Made by a program: the position numbers and the translations under genes
Shown here: positions 21,691-32,125 of the stretch, piece by piece
Numbering within the stretch: position 1 is the first letter of the stretch
Layout: each line of letters opens with the position of its first letter
NCBI GenBank assembly: GCA_013368445.1
Contig: JAACJO010000015.1
Location: forward strand, 558,001-622,000
Length of the DNA: 64,000 bases
From: Leucocoprinus leucothites
Lineage: Eukaryota; Basidiomycota; Agaricomycetes; Agaricales; Agaricaceae
Direction of reading: 5' to 3'
The notes under the pieces: generated by a model
What the model was told of the DNA's origin: nothing
The model's input: only the letters and a program-made list of their open reading frames with translations
Database searches by the model: none

Positions 21691-22694
21691 TCAGATATTC
21701 TCGTCTATCTTCATTGGCAAAATGCTAATACAATTTTGAATCTGTCTTAGGGTCGTATCTCTATCATACTTGAACCCACTGCAGCGGCTACACTTCGCCT
21801 CCCAACAAGCTCGGGCCTCGGGGCAATCGGACAATCCGCCGCTCAAGACTCCTAGTGTGTCACCCAAGGGTCGTCGCTCAAACTCGACCAAGAGAAGCTT
21901 TTTGTACGTGTGCCATGTAGTTTCGTCGGCTGCTATCATACACCCACAACGGATGCAGTAAAATTCAGTGCTGCATCCACCCGAAGAGCCATGATACACG
22001 AGCAAGGCACGATAAGTCGTGGCTGCGGCTTATGGGAAGTCTGGACACACCTATTTCCCACTATGAATCTTTCCGTGCTGTTTAGCATTTTCTCCAGCGT
22101 TTCCTTCCTGCTTCTGCGTAGGTCAAAAAGTGGCTTGAGGTGCTTTGAGGATATCGATGCTAGAGTATTTTGGTGAATGGGATCGCGCAAGTCAAGCGCG
22201 AGTATATGCAGCGATAGGGCACGAGCTTCTCGGTCCCAATCGAAATGCCGTGCAATAGCATAAAGACGCAGTGGGTCGGCATCACAGAAACGGGGTGTAA
22301 AGAGTGTCGGCCTGATCCTCTCTATGACCACTGGCGCGTCCCACTTCTCCGCTACGATGAGAACACTCTCTGCCTGGTCCAACGAGTCCCATGATGACCT
22401 ATGATGTCCAGAGAGAAGGTAAAGAATAGTCTGGAGCACGGCATCGGATTCGTAAATACATAAAGACTCATATGCCTTTGGCGAAGGAAGTGTAAACATG
22501 GTAGCAAACAATCCGCAAGTGTCGCGAAGGATGTGGGAGTGCACACCATAAGATGTCCCTTCCAGTGAACACAGAGTCATATCTGCGTTGCTCAATGGAA
22601 AGACAGGAAGCGGCTTTGGATCCTGGCAGCCACCCATCGAGTCCTCGCGGAGGGCTGGCTGGTCACGGAGCTGTTCGGAGAAGGTTGAAACCAT
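21691..22694 (-). CDS. BTB/POZ-domain protein with a Cys-rich C-terminal segment
   Basis: The start at 22694 gives MVSTFSEQLRD. A BTB core follows: NADMTLCSLEGTSYGVHSHI (the D-x-x-L and H-x-x-I pattern), LRDTCGLFATMFTLP, then a C-terminal BTB-like helical region (AESVLIVAEKWDAPVVIERI; LRLYAIARHFDWDREARAL). An intron after FIVGN joins to TEFYCIRCGCMIAADETTW. The tail has CIRCGC and CWEAKCSRC, which could bind a metal. Basidiomycete genomes encode many BTB proteins of this architecture. They may act as adaptors for ubiquitin ligases or in transcription, but no function is known for this one. The stop is at 21691. Confidence 0.78.
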
Positions 22695-23539
22695 TCAAGT
22701 CGGGAGCGAAGAGCCCACCTCGCATTTTAACATGGGAGGGATCCGAAGCTGAACTTGATGATACAAGGTAGTGTGACTCCCCTATGATACTCGAACGTTA
22801 GGGTTCCAGAAGGCTCCGCAAGTCGAAGCTGGATAGTTTCGGCAGCACTGTATCCATTGGGCGAAGGAACAAACTAGTAGATTTGCGTAGCGAGCACCAA
22901 CTAGAGTTGGAAACTTTGAGGTGCAAAGTTGCGAAATTTGATTTAAGGGTATCGGCAAGAAGCTTTGGTATGGACGGTAAAGGTATAGTGGTGCTTGCTA
23001 CTAGAGATGCAAGCACGTCTCTAGTATTTGATGGCAGCGATCGTGCCATTTGATGCTTGGTATCTTTGGGTAATGGGGCTGGGTCCTGCCAGCTGTGGGA
23101 GAAACTCATACGTCCTATAATTCGCGATCAGTGATGCCCGAGGAGAGCACAAGAAAAGAAGATCACCAACTTCCATCAGACGCCTCGCTAAGCTTCAAGC
23201 ATCAGCAACCAGTGACGTGGGTGGAGGCGCTTGATGTGGCCTCGAGGGCACTGAGAAAGAACCCCTGTTACTTGTGGTAGTAAGCGATAATCTACAATTA
23301 TATATGGATTTTAACGTCCGTTCAGCTGGAGAAAAAGTAATTACGTTGGTAGGCTGTTCGGGACTCGGACACTATGAGATGCTTAACTACTTGTTCACTT
23401 CTTTCTATCTTCCCCAAGCGGAAAGTATTATCCTTTTAAGCCATTTCTCACCTTCTACCCATCACTGCAGAAGAAGATATCAGCACGAATTACGGAAAAC
23501 GAAGAGAGAGTGCATGCTCAACTTCTGCCAAGTGTGAAC
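22695..23539. other. intergenic region with one weak minus-strand frame
   Basis: A 103-codon minus-strand frame (23109-22798) starts with ATG but has no recognisable domain or supporting splice structure. I leave it unannotated. Confidence 0.35.
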
Positions 23540-24546
23540 TCAGAGCGAATCAGCCGCCCAGTCCGCCCCAACCCACTCTCTCGTTTCTAACACCCAATCA
23601 ATCTCCGCCTTCTGTAGGTCCGTAAATTGCCATTCTTTTTGGACGATCTCGACGCGGTGGGTCGTAGCTGCAACATTCCTAAGTTCCTTATAGTACCAAT
23701 CCCTCCCACCACCAGATAAACCCTCCACCGTATCTACCTCAAGTATGAGTTTCCTCTGAATCACCTCTCGAGGAACTCTCCCGCTCTCCGGCCATAGGGC
23801 ATCGAGTCTCTTGATCATATCCAATAAGTCACTGAAATAAACCTCAGGAATCGTGGCTTGTATTAGGGTGAATTCGACGAGAGCTGGGAAAAGGGTCCCT
23901 AATTTGGGGAACATTCGACTTGGTTCTGAGTTGTGGTATCCGATCTTCAGCCTTTTCAGGGAAGGTAGTCGAAGGGGTATCTCTGGTTTGATTTGGTATG
24001 GTGCGTGAGGGCCATATAAGACCAGACGTTCAAGGCACGGGAGGAAATTTGGGAGAAGTTTAATGCCTGCTCCGAAGCCGATGAAATGAAGATGGAGGTG
24101 TTGAGGCTGGTCCCGACGAGGGTCAATATTCGTTGGATGCATTCCCCAAGAACCACTTCAGTTATGGAATCTGGTGGGTATGAGGGGGCATCAGAATCTT
24201 GAGTGCCGGTAGCCGATAACAGCTCCGCAGCAACAGCGAAGACTTCTGAATTCTTGTGTGTATATCTCCTGAGCCATTCGTTTTCCTGTCGCAGACTGGG
24301 ACATCCAATGAGCAGATGCACCACTCGAGAGAGGTTTTCGGGACTCGACGTCAGCGCCTTGTAGAAGCCAAAGATTCTCGAAACACCGAGAAGGGAGACA
24401 GATTGTACACGGTAGGGTTTTGTGAGCTTATAGATGTCTCGAGAAACAAGGGAGAGGGTGCGGGCGGTAAAGCTTGTATCTGCACAGGAGATGCGGATAA
24501 TTCTCAGCCACACCTCTCCAGGGAAAACATCAAGGGCGGATCCCAT
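23540..24546 (-). CDS. F-box/LRR-like protein with a frame change near 24.1 kb
   Basis: The N-terminus from 24546 is F-box-like (LDVFPGEVWLRIIRISCAD; RTLSLVSRDIYKLTKPYR), and leucine-rich sequence follows. The first frame carries coding-like sequence to IQRILTLVGTSL, and the second frame then continues QHLHLHFIGFGAGIKLLPNF to the stop at 23540. The two can be joined in two ways. One is a 50-bp GT-AG intron with a weak donor (GTGGTT, about 24158-24109). The other is a single missing C in CTC|CAA near 24103. The reading IQRILTLVGTSL+QHLHLHF looks like one continuous LRR, which favours the frameshift, but the intron cannot be excluded. F-box proteins select substrates for SCF ubiquitin ligases. 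Confidence 0.65.
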
Positions 24547-24596
24547 CGTTGGGAGGAAAGTTTAGTTATGTATGGGCGCCAAGGGACTCGGGTAAC

Positions 24597-24695
24597 CAAA
24601 AAGCCAAACAATCCCTAAAGTTCGAGTGTGGAGAATCGAACCCCGAGCTATGGGCGCATAAGAGGCGGTAACGTTAGCTATTAGACCATACTCGA
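24597..24695 (-). tRNA. degenerate tRNA-like sequence (tRNA-Glu-like body, CTT at the anticodon position) with a T-run terminator
   Basis: The minus-strand sequence 24695-24621 has a 7-bp acceptor helix with one mismatch, an A-box-like TGGTCTAATAGCTA and a B-box GGTTCGATTCT. The T arm pairs at four of five positions. Its layout resembles a tRNA-Glu body, but the loop reads CTCTTAT, so the anticodon would be CTT. The D stem and two outer anticodon-stem pairs are broken. A run of five T follows about 20 bp downstream (near 24598-24602), as a Pol III terminator would. It is probably a tRNA pseudogene or a tRNA-derived element rather than a working tRNA. Confidence 0.5.
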
Positions 24696-24699
24696 GGAG

Positions 24700-25232
24700 G
24701 TAGACAAAGTCCTTACAGTATCTCGAGCCTCAGGCAGATAGCCTCGGGGGTTGAGTCTGACTCCTTAGTCCTGTAGACGAATTTGATGAAATTTCCACTA
24801 AATGTCAACAAGGTGTGATAAATATTGATCTGACCGTGTCAAACATCATCGAAACAGACATCATCATGGGAGTGGGGTTGTATTTGCTTGTATTTACCTG
24901 CAAGCCCCGAAGGCCCAAAAAGGAAGGTACATTTCATTCCGCTCTCCGTCTTCCGCTTGTAGAGCTACCAGGCTATGGCTCGAGCAACGATCTTGAGCTC
25001 ACACCCGACAGCGATAAATGATTTATAGCGAAGAAATAAAGTCTATCGTTGTGACTGACTGCGTAATCCAGCACCGACTTATCACTCACACTCAGGTCAG
25101 CCACAAGTTCGAAGATGCCCGCCGTCACGCGGCTCGGATCTCACCCGCCTCTCTTTAAATTGGAATGTCCCTAGCGCTTATAGCTTCGTCTCTTTGACTT
25201 TGTACTTCATCCATCAACCTGTTGAGTCCGCC
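24700..25232. other. upstream region of the LKR/SDH gene
   Basis: No gene seen. It should contain the promoter of the downstream plus-strand gene. Confidence 0.4.
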
Positions 25233-28200
25233 ATGAGGCCGACCAGGAAAGCTCTTCAGAAACTGACACTTGGGTTGCGTCGCGAGGATCCTAATAGGAT
25301 TTGGGAACGACGCGCTCCCTTGACTCCTGATGCTATTAATCAACTCCTCGAAGAGGAAGACGTTGAGGTCGTCGTAGAGCCTTGTGAACGACGCGTTTTT
25401 ACCAACACCGAGTATGAGAAGGTTAATTCATTTCACTTACTATCATTGTGCCTTCAATGCTAATCATAATTATCACCTATAGGCGGGTGCGAAGTTAAGC
25501 CCTTTGCTGGACCATGCACACATCCTTGTTGGAATCAAGGAAACACCCATGGACGCATTGGCACGACAACGTGCTCCTGTCCGTTTGTCTACTGCCAATG
25601 GGGACATTCCTCGCACCCATGTTATGTTCTCACATACTGCCAAAGGCCAAACATACAATACCGGCCTATTATCTCAATTTGCCGCTCCAACAGACAGGGT
25701 TCTGGGGGAGTCTGCCGCACAATTTGAGAAGAAGATGGAATTATGGCCCAGGTTAATCGACTATGAGCTCCTGACCAACGATGAAGGCAAGAGGACCGTG
25801 GGGTTCGGATGGTTTGCTGGAGGTTCGTTGTCACCGTTATCATGCTTCAAGGGCTTCATCGACGTATGTTATACTCACAGTGGCTGGCGTTCTCGAGTCC
25901 TTGTCGGCTATGGCCCATGCGCATCTCGAGCTCGGGATTGCATCTCCCTTCCTTGTGAGTACACTGATCTATCCCTCCTTCCCTTCACACGCTATCACCG
26001 ATTCATCTTGGCAAAGGAGAGGTGCCAATTAATCTACCCGGACTTGAGTCCATTCTTGAAACCCTAACCTCTGACCATTCATCTCCTAACCCCGATCAGA
26101 CGAGCTGACCCTATTTTCCCCGAATAGTACACCCCACGGCCACACACACTTCCTTCTCTTGAACGCTTACGAGCAGCCCTCCGCGAAGTTGGTTCATGGA
26201 TCTCTACGCAGGGAACTCCAAGAGCTCTTGGTCCTGTTGTTATTTGCGTCACTGGGTGTGTAACTCCTGACTGATCGCTCGAGTCCTTGCTTCTTTCTGA
26301 CGAAGGTGCTATTCTTAGGACTGGGAATGTAGCCCGTGGAAGTCTGTCTATGCTCGATGAGCTACCGTTGAGGAAAGTCAGTGCACACGAACTTGAACGC
26401 CTTGTCCAGTCGGAAGGTTAGTACTTGACACTCGAAACGAGATATCCTCTGGTCTCACGACTCTTTCTGTAGACTACGACAACACCAAGGCAAGCTCGCT
26501 CACACCTTTGGCATTAGATTCCTGCTGACCAGTATGATCAGATATACCTTGTTCACGCAAGACCAGAGGACTATTTCGTCAGGAAAGACGGAAAGGCATT
26601 CGATCGTCAAGACTACTACGCCAACCCAGGTGAATGGGAGAGTGTCTTTGGTGAACGTGTACGTTAATGGGCTGTCTCTTTCCCTATACCAACTAAGCCC
26701 GCGGATAGATCATGCCTTATGTGACTCTTCTCATCAACGGTACAGGGTGGTCATCTGGCTTCCCTCGCCTCCTTTCCACCAAGCAATTAGCAGGTGCCAT
26801 CGCGAAGGCGCAGTCTATGAACCTTCCAGGTGCAGCTTCGAGGGGGAAATGTATTGGAGATATTAGCTGCGATATCGGGGTATGTGTTCGCCTTGTGATA
26901 TGACATCTCTTTAACTCCAAGACAGGGTGGCCTTGAATTCCTCGAACAATCGACGACGCTCTCCGAGCCAACCTACAAGTTCGCAGTCTCTAACACAAGC
27001 GGGCATACCACCATGATGTCCGTCGACATCCTCCCAACTGCCCTTCCCCTGGACGCATCCCAACACTTCTCGAAAGAGTTTTACCCATACCTACGAACTC
27101 TCATTCACAATGTGAAAACCCACGGCTCGAGTAATGAATGGAAGGGTGGTAGTGTGCAAGATGCCAAGTATACTGAGGCGCTTGAGCGAGCGACGATTGC
27201 TTCTCGTGGACAGTTAAGGAAGAAGCATCAGTGGCTGCAGCCTGCGGTGGATAAATGGCATCAAATGCAAAGGGGTAATGGTCAACTGGAAAATAGTGCC
27301 CCTGTTCAGTTGGGCGGCACCGGTGCTTCGGTGGACCCTGGTGTTAGGAAGAAGAAGGTTTTGATGTTTGGGAGTGGTATGGTTGCGGGTCCCGCTGTCC
27401 AGGAGATCGCGAAGCGGAGTGATGTGGACCTTGTTATCGGTGAGTGGCTGTTTCTTGCAATGAGATTCGGCAAAACGAGACTCATTGCCATCTAGCTACG
27501 AATATGCTTGGCGAGGCACAGCAGCAAGCGATACGACACGGCCAAGAACATAACAATATCAAGTATCGTATTGTAGACGTTGGGAGGAAGGAGACCTACG
27601 AGCATCTTGTGAAAGATGCTGATGTCGTCATCAGGTGGGCGCTCCGTCTCTAGAGGAAAGATCTGATAATTGACTATTTGGTAGTTTGTTGCCTGCGGCT
27701 TTCCATGTTGATGTCGCAGATATGTGTATCTCGAATAGCAAGCACTTGATCACGGCGTCCTATATCTCCGAGGGTATGCGAAACCTTCACGACCGGTCAG
27801 TATTCATTCCCTACATTCAATTCCTTACTCTTACACTAAACCAAAACCTTTTCCAGAGCTCTCCAAGCCGACGTCCTTTTGCTCAATGAGATCGGTCTCG
27901 ATCCAGGAATCGATCACTGTTCCGCCATCTCGCTTGTTAACAACCTGAAAGCTCAAGGCAAGGAGGTTGTGTCATTTACCTCCTTCTGCGGCGGTCTCCC
28001 GGCACCCGACTCCATTTTTGATGGAACGAGTGGTAGTGCTGTACCTCTCAAGTACAAATTTAGCTGGAGTCCCGTCGGTGTACTACGAGCGGCAAATCAA
28101 GGAGTTAGATATCTGTTGAATGGAAGAGTGAGTACTACATATATCGCAATGCAGAGTTGTAAGCTGATTAGAATGTGTTTTAGATCGTTCGTCTCCTCGG

Positions 28201-29149
28201 AGAAGACCTGCTTCGCTCAGGATTCCCTCGGCTTCCGATTCCACTTATGCAAGGCGTCGAGTTGGAAGGAATCGCCAATAGGGACAGCATGCCATATCGC
28301 GACACCTATGGGCTCCAAGGTGCCGGTTCGCTCAGGACCCTCGTGCGCGGTACTCTCCGGTGAGTCAAAGTTTCACTTCATACCTACCCTCATTTCTTAA
28401 ACATATCGTCACCTAGATACCCTGGCTTCTGCACTCTGATGCAATCCTTCAAGGACCTCGGGCTCCTCGATGACTCTGAGAAGATTACCATCGACTCCTG
28501 GGCCGCTCTCCTTCCAAGAGCTCTTTCGATCAAACTCAAAGCCTCCTGTGGGTTTGATGTGGACATGAACAACCGAAGCTTAGAGTCTATCATGCGCGAT
28601 ACAGTCCCGTGGGACCAGGCCCTCAATGTTGCAGGAAGAACAGCATTTAGCGACGCACTCAGTGCACTTGAGTGGTTGGGTCTCTGGTCGGCCAGTGGTA
28701 CCGCGAAGGATGTGATGAGAGGTGTAACTGTTCCTATGGCCGCACATACCCCACTTGAGCTGTTCGCTATGGTCTTGGCACATAGACTGCGTTACGCTGC
28801 TACGGAGAGAGATATGGTCGTTCTCTCACATGAAGTTATTGTTCGCGGACCTAACGGTGTTACTCAACAAGAAGAGGTTCACAGATCAAGTTTAGTTACT
28901 TATGGGGATGAGTCGGCTTCGGCTATGGCTAGGACTGTTGGTCTTCCTATTGCGTTTGCTGCATTGGATGTTTTGGATGGGAAGGTTAAGAGGAGGGGTG
29001 TTAGTGGGCCTAATGAGCGAGAAGTGTATGAGGCGGTGCTTGGAAGGCTGGAAGAGGCCGGGTTGGGTATGGTTGAGAACGTTGAGGCTGTGAAGCCTGG
29101 ACATGGCATTGGGACTGTTGAGGAGAGTCTGCGTGCTAGCTCATTGTGA
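25233..29149 (+). CDS. bifunctional lysine-ketoglutarate reductase/saccharopine dehydrogenase (AASS-like)
   Basis: A multi-exon gene of roughly 1,000 residues aligns by motif order with animal alpha-aminoadipic semialdehyde synthase. The LKR half begins RREDPNRIWERRAPLTPDAI and continues with FSHTAKGQTYNTGLL, RLIDYELLTNDEGKR, the FGWFAG region and GTGNVARGSLSMLDELP. The SDH half begins KKKVLMFGSGMVAGPAVQEI (a Rossmann Gly-rich loop). It then has VISLLPAAFHVDVADMCI, LNEIGLDPGIDH, FCGGLPAPDS, YKFSWSPVGVL, GTLRYPGFCTLM and a late VTYGDESASAMARTVGLP. The reactions convert lysine and 2-oxoglutarate to saccharopine, then to aminoadipate semialdehyde and glutamate. The short basic leader (MRPTRKALQKL) could be mitochondrial. 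The start is the first ATG in frame. Fungal lysine synthesis normally uses separate Lys1 and Lys9 proteins, so a fused form suggests a catabolic role. Confidence 0.9.
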
Positions 29150-29569
29150 TTAGTGAACTCAGCATATACCCTTTATGGACTCGTTTTAGCATTGCCGACA
29201 AGTTTTTCCACTGGATGTCTCATTACAAATAGTCATTTATGAATTTGTTTTTGCATAACCACTTGCTTGTCGTGAAGAGGAGGTAATTGAGGAAGGTCGG
29301 CAGTTGAGCTAATAAACCCGCCACCTGGTACTAACATTTCAATCCTGGCTTCGTTAGAAGCACACATCATAATAATTAAGCAATGCACCTTAAATATAAA
29401 GACGGTAGGCCTGTAAAACCCACTTTTGTAGAAATACTGATCGAACAAAGGAAAGTAAGTAGGAAGTAACAAAATTGACCAAGAAGATTAAATTACAAAA
29501 TGTCCAGCAAAACGAATGAAGAAAAGGTATAATAGGGGTATTTTTAGCTCCATCATCGACAACTCGCTC
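29150..29569. other. intergenic region between convergent genes
   Basis: AT-rich, with no supported gene; expected to hold both 3' ends. Confidence 0.4.
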
Positions 29570-31435
29570 TTACTCGCTCTTTGAGTAAACATGCCTTGGT
29601 ATCACTCGTGGCACTGATACACTCCTCGAGACTGTTACCACGGGGCTCGATGAATTCGTCGCCATATTGACCATCGACTTACTACTAACCACATGCGTGT
29701 TGGCGTACCGGGCAGACTTGGTAGGTGTTAAGTTGTTGCCGCTGCCTCGCTGTCGAGGACCCGCGGGACATGGTGACGACCTCGTTGTTGTGCCAGTGGC
29801 GGTAGAGGAGAGAATCGAAGATGATGTTGAATCAAGACTATCAATGCGACGAGTTAGTGGTCTTGTCGCCGAGCACGAAGCAATCGACCTCAGTGGACGA
29901 TCGTAGGTGTGTGTGCTTGTGTGTGGCGGTTGTGGCGGTGGGGTATAAACGATGGATGATGAACTACTGGTTATGTCAAACTCGCAACGGGGAGCCGCAG
30001 AATTTGCTGGAATTGTGGGTAACCGCCTAATGGTGACTTTCTCCATTTGTGGTGGTGCTGGTCTGTCCTTCGGAGGTACAGGAGGTGGTTCGTCGTCGGT
30101 TGGGATGTCTGGGAGAGGGATAGTGGGTGGCGGTTTCGGAAAATTCCGAGGGTGATGAAGCAAAGGCGTGCTCGGCTTCCTCTTCGTACTAGGAGTTTCA
30201 TACACCATACCACATCGTTTGAGGTGTTCCGGTAAATTGCGCTTGCGGAGCCGCGGAGATCTGCTCAGCGAGGTCGAAGTAGTACTCCCCTCACCGCCCA
30301 TTGAACCACAACAGAGGTCCTCTCTGTCCTCATCGCCGGACGCTATACTACTATTGTGATTAACCGTTTCTGGTGCATCATGGGAAAGTTCGCGATGTTC
30401 GTTTCCTGATGCATCTGTGTCGACAGTCTGTGCGAACAATGTTCGTGATGGCAAATTGAAATGTGATGTGGAGGACGAGGTTTTAGTTCCGCTGGTACCT
30501 GTCGGCTGGCTTGTTGCAGAAACACCAGCGCTGCCCAAAGGTGTATTGGTTTGAATGCCGTGCCATTCCAGGAAGCTGAGGGTAGCGGATGCGGAGTATA
30601 TATTGAATGGAGAGATGACGCTAGTTGCAGCTGATGGTGGTACGTTAAGCGCCGAACTCGGTGGTGCTTGGGGATTTGAATGTCCAAGGCGGGAAGAATG
30701 AAAGCCCAGCCGCGGACTTGAGCCTGAGCTCGACGAGCTCTCCGATAACGGAGGGGAGATCGCATTTGGTGGCTCCCCTGCGGCTCCCATCATAGAGTGA
30801 GTCGCATCAGATGCCCTGGCAAGGGCATGTGAAAGGCGCATACGTAAATCAGTACTGAAGTTGTCCTGAGATCCAGCGTCGGGATTAAGTAGATGTATCA
30901 AATCATCGCCGTCGAGGTCAGGAAACTGTCCAGTGAACCCTTGCTTGGGAACATCGAGTCCACCAGGAGGATCGTGAACATAGGCCGGGAAGACCGTTAT
31001 TGGATTGGGTTTGGGGCTTGCTCGATATCTGTCAGATTGAACCGATTTAGGAAGTGTGAGGTCTTGATGTCCTGGTGTTGCCTTGACGATCCTTGGACGC
31101 GTGGGGCTAGGAGAGATAGTGGCGTCCTCGTCCGGAAGTGCAGGTCCAAAATCGTTTAGCAAGGAGGGGGTGAAGGGCATACTGAACCGCCTAATCTCTC
31201 CCTCCAGCAAAGCCATTTCTTCTTCTGCCTCGAATTCATCCAAAGGTACGTGGTCAACAAGTTGCCTTTCATCGTATGCATCGAGAACTTTCCATGCTTC
31301 AGGATCATTCAGGATGTACTCGGCTAACGCGCTACCAGGAATCGTATTCAGCGAGGGGCTGCCGGGGAAGAAGGCTGGTGAGACTATAGGGGAATCGAAA
31401 GGATCGTCGAATGCAGTCATGTTTTCTCTGGCCAT
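29570..31435 (-). CDS. intrinsically disordered Ser/Pro-rich protein (SH3-ligand motifs)
   Basis: One long open frame without introns runs from about 31435 to 29570. The first ATG is used as start; the frame is open a little further upstream, so an upstream exon is possible. The N-terminal part is acidic (DEFEAEEEMALLEGEIRRF). The rest is Ser/Thr/Pro-rich. Pro motifs PKPPPTIPLPDIP and EPPPVPPKDRPAPPQ match class-type SH3 ligands. Basic patches (RLRKRNLPEHLKR; STKRKP) are also present. No enzymatic domain is visible. Such proteins are often scaffolds for polarity, septation or signalling, but nothing here proves that. Confidence 0.6.
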   Translation of the reverse strand: MARENMTAFDDPFDSPIVSPAFFPGSPSLNTIPGSALAEYILNDPEAWKVLDAYDERQLVDHVPLDEFEAEEEMALLEGEIRRFSMPFTPSLLNDFGPALPDEDATISPSPTRPRIVKATPGHQDLTLPKSVQSDRYRASPKPNPITVFPAYVHDPPGGLDVPKQGFTGQFPDLDGDDLIHLLNPDAGSQDNFSTDLRMRLSHALARASDATHSMMGAAGEPPNAISPPLSESSSSSGSSPRLGFHSSRLGHSNPQAPPSSALNVPPSAATSVISPFNIYSASATLSFLEWHGIQTNTPLGSAGVSATSQPTGTSGTKTSSSTSHFNLPSRTLFAQTVDTDASGNEHRELSHDAPETVNHNSSIASGDEDREDLCCGSMGGEGSTTSTSLSRSPRLRKRNLPEHLKRCGMVYETPSTKRKPSTPLLHHPRNFPKPPPTIPLPDIPTDDEPPPVPPKDRPAPPQMEKVTIRRLPTIPANSAAPRCEFDITSSSSSIVYTPPPQPPHTSTHTYDRPLRSIASCSATRPLTRRIDSLDSTSSSILSSTATGTTTRSSPCPAGPRQRGSGNNLTPTKSARYANTHVVSSKSMVNMATNSSSPVVTVSRSVSVPRVIPRHVYSKSE

Positions 31436-32125
31436 AGCGAGAACGAAAGGAGAGTTAAGAGATAGAGTGATATCGTTATTCCAGGTCAAAGAGCCTCTAG
31501 CCTGAGAGCTCTTGAGCCAAAGGATAGAACAGTGCCGGACTGCCCTGACCGTCGTTTTGTGAGCGATTAGTAAGAATTAAGATTGAATAGTGGACGTACA
31601 ACGAGAGATTGGGGATGCGGAAACAGGTTGCGCCTCGCGCCTGTGCAGATACTTAAACCTACCTGCGTTCAAGTCTCAGGTATACAGCTGAGATGATACA
31701 TCATTGGACCCTTTATCTATCGTTATATCTGATTCTGGATTCATCATTGATCCCACGTGCATAAGAATGAACTTGGAGACAGACTGAAGCATTCGCACAG
31801 CCAGTGGTGAACAAACTGATTTGTGGTGACGAATGATGGTTGTGAAACGCCGTGGAGGCGGGGTTGCCTCATTTGGCATCATCGCTGCCTTTTTGGGGGC
31901 AGGTCGTCAGGTCCTAAAGCCGTGCGACAAGTCGCAGATTTCCTGTTCGAGTTAGACTGATTACATCTAGGGTTTCTTGTTGATCTGACCGGACAGGAGC
32001 GAAATGGTAAGGGTAACTCGTCAAGGGTCGATACATACAAAACTCGAAAAGATGAGCAGTGGATTTTTGTGGATATCAAGGCGAAACACAGCCAGAGCAT
32101 GACGGATTAAGGTTGAAGGTAAAAA
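31436..32125. other. intergenic region, no gene recognised
   Basis: Short minus-strand frames at about 31676-32100 show no domain. Confidence 0.4.

Noticed and set aside
22798..23109. 103-codon minus-strand frame upstream of the BTB gene
   Set aside because: No recognisable domain, and it cannot be joined to other exons.
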